Assembly (NCBI GenBank): GCA_028564675.1
Contig: JAOVVO010000071.1
Coordinates: 124,001-188,000 of the forward strand
DNA: 64,000 nt
From: Onchocerca lupi
Lineage: Eukaryota > Nematoda > Chromadorea > Rhabditida > Onchocercidae
Direction of reading: 5' to 3'
In this document: positions 45,765-59,001 of the stretch, piece after piece
How positions within the stretch are numbered: the stretch's first letter is position 1
How the letters are laid out: the number at the start of each line of letters is the position of its first letter
Notes under the pieces: generated by a model
The model's input: only the letters and a program-made list of their open reading frames with translations
Told to the model about the DNA's origin: nothing
Databases searched by the model: none
Made by a program: the position numbers and the translations under genes

Positions 45765-47694
45765 AATCAAAGGATTAGGAATAATGATATGAAAATAATG
45801 ATCTTATGTCATTATAGAGATTAAAAAATGATCAAGGCCTTAATAATTCGCATTATTGGAAAATGGAAAAGTTCAGCTTTTCAAGTGAATTCAAACTTTT
45901 TAACGCATTTCGGAAAAAATAAAAAGTTCAAAATTAAGAAATGGGCATGATAACGATATTTTGGTGCCTAGGGATTCTATCATTCTTGATGATTAGATCC
46001 TTCCTTGTGAAATATTTGATAAGAAATTTCATTTGAAATGACACTTCCTGCGCTTGTTTTCACGCTTATTTTTACAATCCCTATGATAACCATTTGTACA
46101 ATATGGTTATATTAATAATTTTTAATTTTTACTCCGATTTTGAATATTCGATAGCGAAACTTTTTTTTAAAGGAATTTCCTTGGAAGTAATGAGGAGTAA
46201 AGCAGCAATTAATTCACGATTGAATTAGTCTGAATTATGTAATTCGAATTATCCTTGAATTCTATCTTGCGAAAATTAAGCTTCTAATGATTTTGGTTGT
46301 TCAGTATATTCAATGTTTACTTTACTGTAAATTAATCGATAGTTGAATTTCAATTCTTATATAATTTTAAATAATTGCAAGTTTTTTAAGATTAATAGAG
46401 CATATATTGTCTCCAACAAAATCTGGAGATAGTTTTCAAAAACTACCTTCTTTCAACCTTCAGGTAGTAGATTACTATCAGATAAAATTCAGTGAATATC
46501 CATCTGTAAATTGAATCGTGTTTTTTGTTGTGATCTCATTTGAATGGAAATTTGTTGCAAAAATAAGCTCATATTTCAAGATTACATATGTAACATAAAA
46601 GAATGGATAGATTCTGTTTATTTTATTTCTGTTTACTTTGTTTTCTTTTTGTTCATTCTTTTCGATTTCTCTTCAAATAAGAAAAAATTTGATGATTTGT
46701 TGAGAATTTGAGAGCTTTTTCAGGAAACTTATTATATGTCAAAAACTTTGGGGCATAGGTGAAATTCAAATATTTGACGACTGTCATCAAATATTGCACT
46801 TTGACATTCTTGAAGATATCATTCGAAATCCATTTTCAAAATAAATGTGCAGTTATCCGGAGAAAAAGGAGGGGAAAAGAATAAATTTCCCTCATAGATT
46901 GTTTGGTTTAAAGCGAATATTTGTTCACTTTTGATATATTCCGAAATAAAAATAAAAAAAGTTTCATTCCATTGATAAACGAATTTATAGTGATATTTTT
47001 TTGATGATTGATTAAGTAAACTTTGTTAAAGTGATAATATATCTACAGATAGATTATAAAGATCATGATTACAATAATGATTTTAATTTGAATAAAACCG
47101 ACATAAAACTATTGTCAGAAGTAAAAATTAACTGTTTCCAGAGTTTTAATGAAAAACTGACCTGAACTTGATTTTGTCGCCCAATCTTATATAGATAAGT
47201 TATGATTACCAATTATTTATCAAATCATTATCAATCAACTATCGCTTAACTTAAACAATGTACTTTAAAATACTTTTAATGCTCCTTATTTTACACTTCA
47301 AGTAATTTAATTGATGACAAAAATGGAAGTTATATGTCATAAATCTTTATAATTTAACTTTATTCTGACACTAATCTTTTCTTTTGCAACATACATTGCT
47401 GAATTCGATTTATTACTTAGCATTACCAAAATTACCAATGCTTGACATATAAATGACAAAATTATCAATTTAAATAGATATGGTATTAAAAATCAAGAAA
47501 TTTTTGTTATAATAAATAGTTTAAAATTTTGGATTAAAGTATTAGAAATTAAAATAAAAAGAAATGTAAATACAAGATTAGTTTTGAAGAATAAATTTCA
47601 GATGTGATTAGAATGCATTGAGCAATCGTTCGTAAGATAGTTATTCGCTGCCATTTGTAATCACTTTGATCTTGACAGTGGATCTATTTAGAAT

Positions 47695-48230
47695 GGTTTC
47701 ACTTATGATAATGATAATCTATATAAATAAAAATGTAAATGTTCATTGTAACTTTTTACACAACTTTTTGCAAGTTCTTCGCCCATTTCTTTGTGAAACG
47801 TTGCATTCGAATGTCTTTTTATATAGGTATATCTACTTTTTTTTTACTCCATAAGAATAAACATTTTTACCGCCAAAAAGCGTAAAGATAAGCATATTTC
47901 CCGCCAAAACGCTCCGATTAACAGATAAACAAAGTGAGGTAACCAATCATTGATTCACTGCTAGATAATAGCCGACGAAAAATCTATATGTATATAAATA
48001 AAAATGTAAATGTTTGTTGTGACTTTTGAAACAACCGTTCAAATTCTTACTGAATGCTTTAAAATTTTGACACAACAATGCATTCGAATAACTTAACTTT
48101 CATATAGATATGACTACTTTTTTTACCTGTCACACCTGTGACAGGTAAAAGAAGATAAACTGATATTTTTTATTTATATAAACTAGCTGGACGAGCATAA
48201 ATGTTTCAATATTTTTGGTCGAAATTATCA
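47695..48230. mobile_element. Two adjacent dispersed repeat copies
   Basis: Two starts of the TATATAAATAAAAATGTAAATGTT type, at about 47717 and 47990. The first continues with TTTTTACCGCCAAAAAGCG, CCCGCCAAAACGCTCCGATTAACAGATAAACAAAGTGAGG and AACCAATCA, as in the 19.8-kb copy. The second ends in a perfect 14-bp palindrome (48121-48150) and ACTAGCTGGACGAGC. No ORF. Confidence 0.68.
48121..48150. repeat. Perfect 14-bp inverted repeat, 2-nt loop
   Basis: TTTTACCTGTCACA, then CC, then its exact reverse complement. It lies near the end of a dispersed repeat copy; the word CTGTGACAGG also occurs at 19731-19742 in another copy. Confidence 0.92.
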
Positions 48231-48918
48231 ATAAAATTTACTAACGGCCGCGTAAATTTACATAATTTGTTTTTTTTTTCTTCTTTTTTTGCGTGAATTA
48301 ATCTATTTAATTAAAAGTTAGAAAAAATGCAGTGCAATTAGTGAAAAAGTCACGTGAACGAAGTTTTCTTAAGCTTTAATTTATTTCTTTGATTTAGAAA
48401 TTAGAAGAAGTATTTGCCACGATCTTTTGTTTGAAATATTTTTGCAATCATTAGATATTAGTTTTCAATCTTGTCATAGCTTATCTGTAACATCTAAAAT
48501 CGAGAAGCTAATACTTTAATTGATGCCCTTTCCGTGCAAATATAAGTTGATCAGATGAGTTCGTATTACAGAAAATGATGCAGTTAAGAATGGCAATTTC
48601 TAACCCCAAGAGTTTAATAGGTCGCCAATTATCTATTTTGCAGATCGTATCAATTTTCTTCATCTTCTTGAAACTGGTATTTTTAGAAGTTGTGCAAGTT
48701 GCCACTTAATGATGAATGATATAATTAGAGGTGCCATACTTTATGTTGCAAATCAGTACATTTTTACTATATTTTGGAAAATATTAATATTAGGATGATT
48801 GTCTTCTGGTACTGAAAGCAATGAGAAATTCATTTAGTTTAAGAGTGACTTTTAAACAAAGTTGAAAATTATAGAAATTTTAATTAAATACAGCTTCAAG
48901 TATTATTCATTAAGATTT

Positions 48919-49072
48919 ATGAAATTTACTGTGATACTGAGCAGATATTCCAATATTCAGGAAATTTGCCATATCATTAAGCAAGTGCCACTAAAAATTC
49001 ACTGCGGCATGGGCAAGTACTGCAATATTCAAGAAATTAACTGTAGCACCGAGCAAATACTGCAAAATTTTA
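48919..49072. repeat. Degenerate minisatellite, about 40-bp unit
   Basis: About four units begin with GAAATT.ACTGT or a variant and contain GAGCA.ATA and TGCAATATTCA. One frame is open through the whole block and gives repeated SNIQEI/CNIQEI words, but there is no splice or start context, so I do not call a gene. Confidence 0.55.
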
Positions 49073-49682
49073 TGTATTAATCTTTCATATCAAAGTTCAC
49101 GATAATTACTGCAATTCTGTCTATGAATGAAGCAAGAAGTAGAATTTTTCCTTCGTTTAATTGTTTTTCTATTATCAAAAATACAGAATAGATAGAAAAA
49201 ACTATTAACAAAAAAAAGTGCTTCTGATTCTTTAAGAAATTCAATGAAAGTATCTCACCAAGATAAATGTATTTATTTATTTTTATCTATCATTTTATAA
49301 ATAATATTTGATGCTTAGAATTGTCTATCAAAAATTTTCACGGAATAAAACTAAGAAATAAAAAGTTTTGATCACAATACTGCGAGATCAAATCATGGCA
49401 TCTCTGTTTCACTTTTTTTTTTTAAGCCACAAATTAATTGTCAAAAAATATAGAGGTTATAAAAACCAAGAGTTATGGATCATCTGATAGCAAATACACT
49501 TGATAGCAAGACCAATATATAACTTGAATCATATTATATCGAAAATTTTTCAAATCTAAAACTCCACAATTTGCATTAAAAGTTGAGGCATGAAGAAGTA
49601 GGAAAGACATAATTGCTTTAATTGATGGAATATATGCTTGGATTTGAGCTACATATAAATTTATTTAAATTTGAAGTTTTAT

Positions 49683-49763
49683 GAATTACCGCATTTCTGC
49701 TTTCTTCTATTTACCGGTGCAATAAGTGTAGATAAATAGGAAATAGCGGAAATGCGTCAATTC
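49683..49763. repeat. Inverted repeat with 31-bp arms
   Basis: Arms 49683-49713 and 49733-49763 (CCGCATTTC against GAAATGCG, CTATTTA against TAAATAG) pair at about 25 of 31 positions around a 19-nt loop. It could be a small MITE or a structured RNA precursor. Confidence 0.75.
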
Positions 49764-52700
49764 AACAAGAATCGAAATCTGAAAAAAGGAAAAACATAGC
49801 TATCCGAAAGATTAATTTGATTATCAGTGAGCACTTTCTGAATGGAGTATTTATCAGTCCATTCATTTATTTATAATATCTTATTAACATGCTATAAGAA
49901 TAAATTTAATAAAAACGAAAACATTTCTCGGAATTCCCGAGAATTTTTCTAGTAGTTAATGTTATGAAAGTTTTTGGATGTTGTTTTACAGATAAACAGT
50001 TGTGATAAAGTTTTATTTATTTAATCTTCTTATGTATTATAAGACAGACAATTATCCGAGAATGTTACTGATGGATCTTCGTTGTTCTAAATCAAAGAAC
50101 GATTCCTGGAATCTTTTTTGAGAAGTTCTTTGAAGATGAATTGATCGTTCTGATTTCCAGGGAATGTTCATTCTGATCAAATGATTGCTCCTCGAATTTT
50201 TTTTCAAAGATCAACTGATTCTGATCGTACTACTTGTGGTGCTGATCGTTCGTTCATACTGTTAACACTGATTCGTTGATATTAATTTTTTATATGATGG
50301 AAGCTTATACACTATATGTCGATTTACCAATATGTTAACTATAGCGCAAAGATCAAAAGCTTGATTAGATCAAGATTTTTTCATCATATCAAAATTCTTT
50401 GATTATTTCGTCATATTCATATTCTATAAAATATTTCAATAATTCTGATAATTAATATTCGATATTCAACTTCTACATCAATAATATAGCAAATATTCAA
50501 AGCTTAGTAATTATAAATTGATATTATCAAAATATTACCTAATTGCATGATCATTTTTGTCATATTAGTTGAAAGTTTTGAATGTCTGAATGTAAATAGA
50601 AATAAGTATGAATAATGAGAATATAAATGTAATGCCTTTCAAAGATTTTAAAATGTGTTTAAACGCTACACATATTATTTACATCAATTTTTTTTTTCTT
50701 TCATTCATTATTCTGTTCATTTTGTTTAATAATTAAGGTAAAGAGCAGAATCTATGCTTAATCTGGAATTCCCTAAAGATAGCATGTTTCAAGTAACGTC
50801 ATGTGAAATGTTTATTGTATGAAAAAAATGAAAAACAATTGATTTGAATAGTAGTGCTATGATGTTTCAATAATTTTGACATAATTATGATAAAAATAGA
50901 TTACAAAATCTATAAAATCATTTTTTATAATTAATTAAAAATTTATCGAAGGAAACTATTATCTGAGATAATCGTTTAATTCATAACGCTTGTTTTAATC
51001 GTTAACATTACTCCTGAAATGTGAAATTCACTACATCGAATAATTGGTAATGAAATAAAGGAATTCCAACGATTTTCATAGCGTATGTTTAGTTTCTTCT
51101 TCCTAAAATTCATTTCTATTTTATTATCATGATATAATATCATTTTAATCCAAATAAGTAATTTATTGTAGCAAATAATACAGTAATAAATAATACAGTA
51201 ATAAGAGAATCGCTTTTACATGAAACTTCAACTTACTTATTGTATGAAAAATAAACATTAATTTTTATCATTTTTGATAAAGAAGATGATATGACGGTAA
51301 TCACATCTGCTCGTCTGGATGATATTTTGAACAATAACAATAATCATGTATTTACCATTTTTTTTTTATCAAGTAAATTATTTATCATTTTAGTTGGGTT
51401 TCATCAACTTTAAGTATCATCAAAATTATCGATTGATTAGGCTAATTAACTGATAAAGTTTGATTAAAAAAAAAGGAGCAAGATGAGACATTTAATAAGA
51501 TCCTTATTTTGTTTATATCGCACTTATCATATTTATCAGGATTTAAATTTACGCAATTAATTTGATAAGTGATGTTTCATCAACTACTAGTTTTCCTATT
51601 TCTTAAATTTTTAAAAGATTAGCGATTATAACTGCATTATCATCCAGTATCAAAATTTTTTTAAAATAATTGCTTTTTCATAGGTTATGCATTTAATTTT
51701 TTAAATGATCTCATAATTTTAAAATTTTCAGATCTTCTGCATTCACAATATTTCATGATTTACCTGGAGATAAGAAATTTGGTTGACATAATTTCAATCA
51801 CTTTATTGGAGCCATAAATTTTGTTTTTATAACTATTAAAATGCATGATCTCTTGGAATAAATTGCGATTACGCAAAAATGTGACGATAATTTTTTTAAT
51901 AATTCAGTCGTCGTTTCATTTTTTTTCTTAAATAATTTCTAGTTTGATTATCAACAGTTTGATCAAATTTTTTTTTCAGAAATTTTATTTGAATAATTTG
52001 TTATTTTGAATAAATATTTGAAATTTTTACAAATATGACTTTATAAAAAAAAAAAAATAAGTCGAACATTTTATGATAAGATTACATGAGTAAGTTCAGT
52101 AGAGGTAATCAATCTGAATCAGCAACTACTTAACTGATAATATGAAATTCATGCTATCAGCTTCTCAAAATGTTGATACTTAATAGATGATAGATGATTG
52201 TCGAAAATTTCGATTCTCTTATTTTGATAATTTAATGTGTTTTCTGATTGAAAATCAAATGTTCTTTTTTTGATAAGCCTTTTTAGGCTTTTTTAAATAA
52301 TCCTTTTTTGAACTATATATAAGTATTCGATTTAAATCACTTTTAGTTTTTATCTTTTTCATACTTTTTCTTCTTTGCGCAAATTTTTGGCTATTATTCC
52401 TTCATACTAAAACATACCAATTAGTGACTAATTAATGGGAAATAAATTAATTTGATGATTTTCTAATTAAATCTCATTTTACAGTTCCATAATTTGACAT
52501 ATTTCAAACTGTATTTAATAGTTCTCATTAAATAAAATAATAGAAATTTGACTGCAATGCAGTGATTAAATAATATTTGTTATTTAAATATTTTATTCCT
52601 TTAATTCTCAATAAATTCTTTGTTTTTCTTTTTTTTTTTCAGTTTATGATCTTAAAGTTTACCAATTACATCACATCATAGTATTTCATAATTTTTAAAT

Positions 52701-53757
52701 GGAATTTTTCAAAATTCTACATAAAAATTTCTTTTGCTTCTTTGTGGAATTTTTCGTTTCTTTTTTTTTTTTTTCTACATTCTTTCTCGACGATAATATT
52801 TCAGCATTTTGTGTTTCAAAATTTTATAATTGTATTATATCAATTTTTATCATTTTTAAAATTTAGAAATTTATAAAAAAATTTTTTAGAAAAATTTTAA
52901 ATAGAATTTTTTTTTTTCTTCTTCATTGTAATTTTTTTTATTATTTTTTCTTTGATAATATTTGAGCTTAAAAAAGATATATTTATGTAAAAGTATTTTT
53001 CGTGAAAATAATTTTCTATATTATAAATTAAAATAATTTGATCATAACAGAATGATAACAATATATCCCTGGAAATAATCGCTAAAAGGCAATTTTCATC
53101 AAATTAATGTGACGAAGAAGTTTGACGAAAAAGAAGAAGCATGAATAGGTATATATATTCATTTTGCGCCTTCCGGGTAACATTGCTTTGTGATCAGATA
53201 TCAAATTTTCATTATTTCGCCAAAAGCATGCTTGGAACCAGTATAAATCAACAATTGATCTTATCATTATATTATCATACGCGATTAAACGATATAATTT
53301 ACATAACACATCAATTAATATGGGATTGAAAATATTGCTCAAATATTTGTTTTGCATTGAATTTTAACAAATTTAACAACTAGAAGAACAAAAAAAAAAT
53401 AAGAGAAGAAAATTATTATTATTGAGATGTCAATATTAAGGAAGTAAATTATGAAGACAAAATCTTCCAAATATCCCATCAATTATTGTATTATTATTTG
53501 ATAAGATAACTTTTGTATTATCACAATATTTATCATGATAATTTTGTAAAATTCACTTTGTCGATCGGTTTGGATGTAAGTTGTGCAAGATCAAAAGCAA
53601 CTTATTCACTGAATAAAATCGATGCGTTTAAACTGCTGATACAGGAAAAAAAATGCAATTATGGAAATAATCAAATGCTAATTTGAAGAGAAAAGTAATT
53701 TTTATTACATCAACATCAACACGATGCTTTTGAATTGTAAAACAATTAATAAAATAT

Positions 53758-53762
<5 letters not shown>

Positions 53763-53799
<37 letters not shown>
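53763..53799. repeat. Poly-A tract
   Basis: An uninterrupted run of about 37 A. A similar run lies at 56187-56221. No adjacent retroelement or target-site duplication was recognised. Confidence 0.9.
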
Positions 53800-54390
53800 A
53801 AGATTGTACGAAGTATTGCAGCTTTTGATATTATTTTAGCTGGATTATCTATTGATCTCCTTTGCAATTTGCAATTGATCATGTATTATCTTTGCTAATT
53901 TTGGAATGATTGATTGCAATCAAATATCGATTATCATGATATTTGTTTGTGAATTGCTAAATTCAATACGTTCTCTATTGATTTTTCTCAGCATAATGCT
54001 ATTATTTGTTTGTTTTTTTAGAATTTTTCAAAATATTTACATTTGCAATTTTTTCGAGCATTTTTCATCATTTTTATTCATTAGCCGAATAATAAAAATT
54101 GATAAAATTAAATTTTATCTTCATTGCTTTTCATCCCTTCTTTTGTTCATTATATCAAATATAATGAATTATTTATCATGATAATGAGAAAGAGCAGAAT
54201 AAAAGAATAATGGATAGATAATTTTACAATGATTGCTATTATTGTTGGCTGATCCAAAACAATAACAATAAGCAAGTAGACAAGAAAGATTATTGTGATG
54301 AAAACGAGAATCTTCAATCAAATATGTATTAGTTTAATAATGATGGACAATTTCTAATCAGACAATAAAGAAAAGCCACTTTTTTCATTT

Positions 54391-54420
54391 TCTCTTTCTC
54401 TTTCTCTCTCTCTCTCTCTT
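54391..54420. repeat. CT dinucleotide tract
   Basis: TTTCTCTTTCTC grading into about nine CT units. Confidence 0.85.
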
Positions 54421-56186
54421 GCTTATCATTCAATCTTATCAATTGATCATTCAAGAATATTAAAGATGCAAGAAAAGCCTGTTTTGATTTTCTTCAAAAT
54501 GATCATTAACAGTGATTGCATAACAACTTGTCTTCACAATGGTGCGCATTATTTCGTTGACAAATGACTATTTTGTTGTCACCATCATATATTATCTGGA
54601 AGCGTTAAAGCATAAAAAGTTTTCTGAAATATTTCTATTTTAGCATATTTAACTATGACAGTTCATTCATTTATTTTATCAATTAATTAATGGTCATCAA
54701 GATAATTCAAAAAAAAAAAAAAAAAAAAAGAAAAAAAGTGAAAAAATTCGATTTCGAAAAAAAAAAAAAAAAAAACAAATTTTTTCATAGAAAAATAAGA
54801 AAAATTTTTTGCTTTGTTCTGTATTTATTTAATAATTTATCAATTAAGAGATATAGATGGATGAAAATTTTACACGAAGAAAAAACAATGATGGTGTGAT
54901 TATTAGTTAGCGAAAAACTTGTTACTGTGTTATTTTTATCCTGCAATTAAAGTTGCTATTTTTAATTTTAAAATAAGAATTTATTTGAATGAAATGAAAA
55001 TCATTCTTTATAAATTAATGAAATTAAAAATAGCAATGAGTAAAAATCAATGAGATGAAAAAAAAATTACTGGATTATGAGGAATTCAGTATTTCTACAA
55101 TAACAATATTTCTATGATTTCATCAATGAATCATAAAAGTTTAACTAAGAAATGACTCATCGAGATATTCAATGAAAAAAACTGAAAGTGAAAAAGTGAA
55201 AAGTATTTTTAGAAATAAGTAGAAGATTTATTGAAATAAATCATAATAATCAAAACGCTTTATATAAATATATATTAATTTTATTTAAAAATAAATGAAG
55301 AAATTCGTGATTTATGTAAAAAAGTTTTTTTTCAAAATCTCTTCGAGCATTTACGACTATGAATGTCGCTAGAAATTTGTTATTTAAACTTTAATATATT
55401 TTAGCAATATTTAGTTTCAATTCACTGATATCATTACCACTGATAAAAATAAACAATGATAAAAATAAGGATTGATAAAATCGATATTGCCATCTTACGA
55501 CTCCATCAGAAATCGAAAATTGATCAACTTTTTATCTGTTTCTGCAACACATAATTCAAATTTCAATATACCTTTATCTACATATGTATGGGAATTATTT
55601 CAAATATACAATGAATTTAAAATTTTTCTCAAAAAATTTTCGTTTTTATCGTACTGTTTTATTATATTGGTACACAATTTTAGGTAATATTTAATAGTAA
55701 ATTGCACAATTATTTTATCGATTAGTTTCTTTAAATTTTATTTTTTCAATAAAATTTGAAATGAATTTTTTAGGAATTTTCTTTAGAAATTAAAGAGTCG
55801 TCAAGTTTAAATAAAAGTTTTCTTTTTTTTTTTTTTTTTTTTGAATAAAATTTAAAAAGAACTAAAGATGCAATTAATCTTTATTGGCAATTTTTTTTTT
55901 TCTCTTTTCTTTGAGCGATGAAACATTTATGAATTAATGAATCAAAATGTAATCAATGAATTGTTTTTGTTGAAATTTTTTTTTAAAAATTTTAAGAAAT
56001 GAAATTTTTTTTTCTCAATTAACATATAAGATAATGATATTTCAATTAAAAACGGATAAATGTGTGTTTTGTATTTTGTTGAATTAATTGATTGTCAGTA
56101 TATAGTTTGTTGATTCGTTCTGTTTTATTTTTTTTTATCAAAAACGTTGACCATGAATAATATGCAATGATGACGCAAGAAAAGCG

Positions 56187-56229
<43 letters not shown>

Positions 56230-56418
56230 TCTCCTTTTTGGGGTCAACAATGTCGTCGCTTTTTTTCAAATCAAATCAACGTTTTTGATTGAATATAAGG
56301 ATAGAAGAAAGATGAACAGCAAAGAGTTAAAGAAGTGAATTTGGTTCAGTTAATCTTTAAATGTATTCATGTTAATACAATGAAGATGAAGAAATAGATG
56401 TAGGAAAAAGAGGATTCA

Positions 56419-56449
<31 letters not shown>

Positions 56450-56469
56450 TTGATGATGTTGATGATGAT
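56419..56469. repeat. GAT trinucleotide microsatellite
   Basis: About 17 GAT units, twice interrupted by GTT near the right end. Confidence 0.93.
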
Positions 56470-57289
56470 CGAATGTGGTATTTTTCTCTTATTTGAGAAA
56501 AAAAAGAAAAAAACGAAAAAAAAATTTTTTTTTTCTTTTTAAATTTAATCAGGTAGCTTTACGGGCTTAACAATTCCGGTCAATCATGACAATTTCAAGT
56601 ATGACAGTAGACAAGTGATAACGCTTGCGTTACACTTCAAAAAGTTCAATGATCCCGTTGTTTAAATTTGAAAAATACATGTTGAAATGATGATACAACA
56701 AGGATTGATTTCTGAAAGTAGTAGAAATGAAACCTTTCAAAATTTGAGATCAATAATATGAAACGCAGATAGCTAAAATTATCGTTGATATTCATAGAAT
56801 TTTCGAATATTGATCATTGACTAAATTGAAAGTTTAAATTCACTAAAACAAATTACTTGCAAAACGATTAGTCCAAATTAACAAACTTCAATTTCTTCAT
56901 ATAATGAGCCTAGACAAAAAGGATTAGGGAAATTCAAAAATACCACTGATCCAAAAATAACATAATGTGCCTAGACTAGTTGAGAAAAGATATGGGAGAA
57001 TTAGATTTTAGTATGAGCAATAAATCAGTAACAATAATCATGAAAATGATAGCCGATTATTGATAATCTGTTTTCAAATGTATAAATATGATATGGATGA
57101 TTGCTGCGATGTATGGTAGTAAACTGATAACGATTATCATTTTATATGAGCATTTGAATTTGCATATGTAACATTCATTATCATAAATTCAAAATTTGCT
57201 TCCATAAATGATCGTTTATCATTTCTTCAGTTAAGCTTCATCATAATTTGATTCTCTTTTGCGTAATTATTGTTCCAATTTTGAAATTA

Positions 57290-57480
57290 GGTATTTAGTT
57301 AGGGGGGTTTGAAATGGGTATGAAATTGGGCAGGAATCGGGCAGATTGATTGGAAAGAGAAATATGGACAAAATTTGATAATTCGGTAAAGGGGAGCACC
57401 TGTTTGTCCCCTTACAAAAGCCCCGTTAACTAAGAAATTAGGTCATGGCCGATTGACCTATTTGTCGGTTCCATTATAGT
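57290..57480. promoter_or_regulatory. GC-richer island with AGGTCA inverted repeat
   Basis: A sharply less AT-rich patch: GGGGGGTTTGAAATGGG, GGGCAGGAATCGGGCAG, GGGGAGCACCTGTTTGTCCCC, then AGGTCA (57440-57445) and TGACCT (57454-57459) separated by eight bases. AGGTCA is the classic nuclear-receptor half-site. No ORF or RNA structure was recognised. I infer a possible enhancer or distal promoter. Confidence 0.4.
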
Positions 57481-57893
57481 GCCAATACAACAATATACTT
57501 ATCCAATAATTATTGGTAACCTTACTCTGGATTATGATGCAATTGTGTATTTTTACGAAAAAAAAATAGCGTGAAAAAAAGAAAAAGTTAAATTGAAAAA
57601 TTTAAATTAATTTGAAATCAAATGAAAAAAGAGAAAAAAAAAAAAGAAACGAAAAAAGAAAGCCAAATGAAAGCTATCATTTGTGATAAAGAAGGCATGA
57701 TCTGATTTTTGTAATTTATGATTTCGACCTTTTTCCATACGAAAAGGATTTCTCACTTGGCGTAACAACTAAAATGATGCCATTGTATTTCGATGGTACG
57801 ATGATTCAATTACATACATTTTGGACTTAATAGTTTTGATTGAATTAAATCCATATGATGTCATAAAAATCGGGCGGATATCAAATACAATAG

Positions 57894-57925
57894 GTCATAT
57901 CATATCATATCATATCATATCATAT
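57894..57925. repeat. CATAT pentanucleotide tandem repeat
   Basis: Six units of TCATA/CATAT in a row. Confidence 0.93.
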
Positions 57926-58862
57926 ATTTTCAACTTTTTAACAATTAATAGAAAGATAATTAATAAGACAGTACTCGTAGAATGTATATATGTACGTACG
58001 TATATGTATGTATCTGTTATGTAATGATAAAGAAGAAATCATTATCAAAATCAAAACGAGAAATGTCATTTATAGATAATATTTTTACAATAATTTAATA
58101 AACTTTATAATAGGCAATAAATTATTTGTTATAATTTTTATTAGAATATTTCAAAGAGATTTTGTTAATTTTTTTTTTTTCAAATTTTCATTAAACAAAA
58201 ATTACTTCAATCGAAAAAAAGAAAATTGAATAATTTATCTAAAAAGAAGCATAAATTTAAAGATAGCTTCTTATCATTTTAATGTAAATGTATCAATTGA
58301 ATTATTGTTAAATTTTGAAAATAGCTATAACAGTTGTTTTCACAATCACTGATAATTTAATTAATATGATAATAAATCAAAAAGTGAAAACAGATCACAG
58401 TACATTCTCTTCAATTGGCTATTTCTACTCCCATTCTCCCGCCCCATTCCAAAATTCTTCAAATCATCACTGTCTCATCTTTTGCTTCTTACAGATTTCA
58501 ATATTGATAATTAGTTATATGTTGATTATCCACTGATAAATATTCGATATAAAACTAAATTAGACTGATCAAGAAGATCAGGGATCAGAGATCAGGATGA
58601 GGACAATCATTCATTACAATGAAAAAAGAAAAAAAAAAAGTAAACAAATGTAGAAGTAAAAGTTTTAGAAATTTTCTTTTAATCAAATTAAACCAAATAT
58701 CTCTCTTCTTTCTTTTTTTTTTTTTGTTTTCATCAAAGATAGGTTGGCTTTTCAAGAACTTTTCTTGAAAGATATTAATTTTTTTTTTCTCTCTTCTCTT
58801 CTTCAAAATTAACAAGAGCTGCTGGTGAATGACACCATTTTATATTGTGATCATTTCCGATA

Positions 58863-59001
58863 CGATCATCATCATCATCACCATCATTATTATCATCATC
58901 ATCATTTCAGTACAAATATATATGTATATGCTACTCAAACAAAATACAATCATCATCATCATCATCATCATCATCACTATCATTATCATCATCATTATCA
59001 T
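58863..59001. repeat. ATC/ATT trinucleotide microsatellite, two blocks
   Basis: Block one at 58863-58909 and block two at 58949-59001, separated by about 40 bp containing TATATGTATATG. It gives poly-Ile and poly-Met/Asp ORFs on the two strands, which are artefacts. Confidence 0.93.

Larger units (their letters stand above)
42549..57290. other. Long gene-poor interval
   Basis: 14.7 kb with no ORF showing family features or paired splice sites. It contains a 5S rRNA-like relic (45705-45764), repeat copies (47695-48230), a degenerate minisatellite (48919-49072), an inverted repeat (49683-49763), a TC tract (54391-54420), a GAT tract (56419-56469), and poly-A runs (53763-53799, 56187-56221). Long introns of an off-window gene, or regulatory DNA, remain possible. 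Confidence 0.55.
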
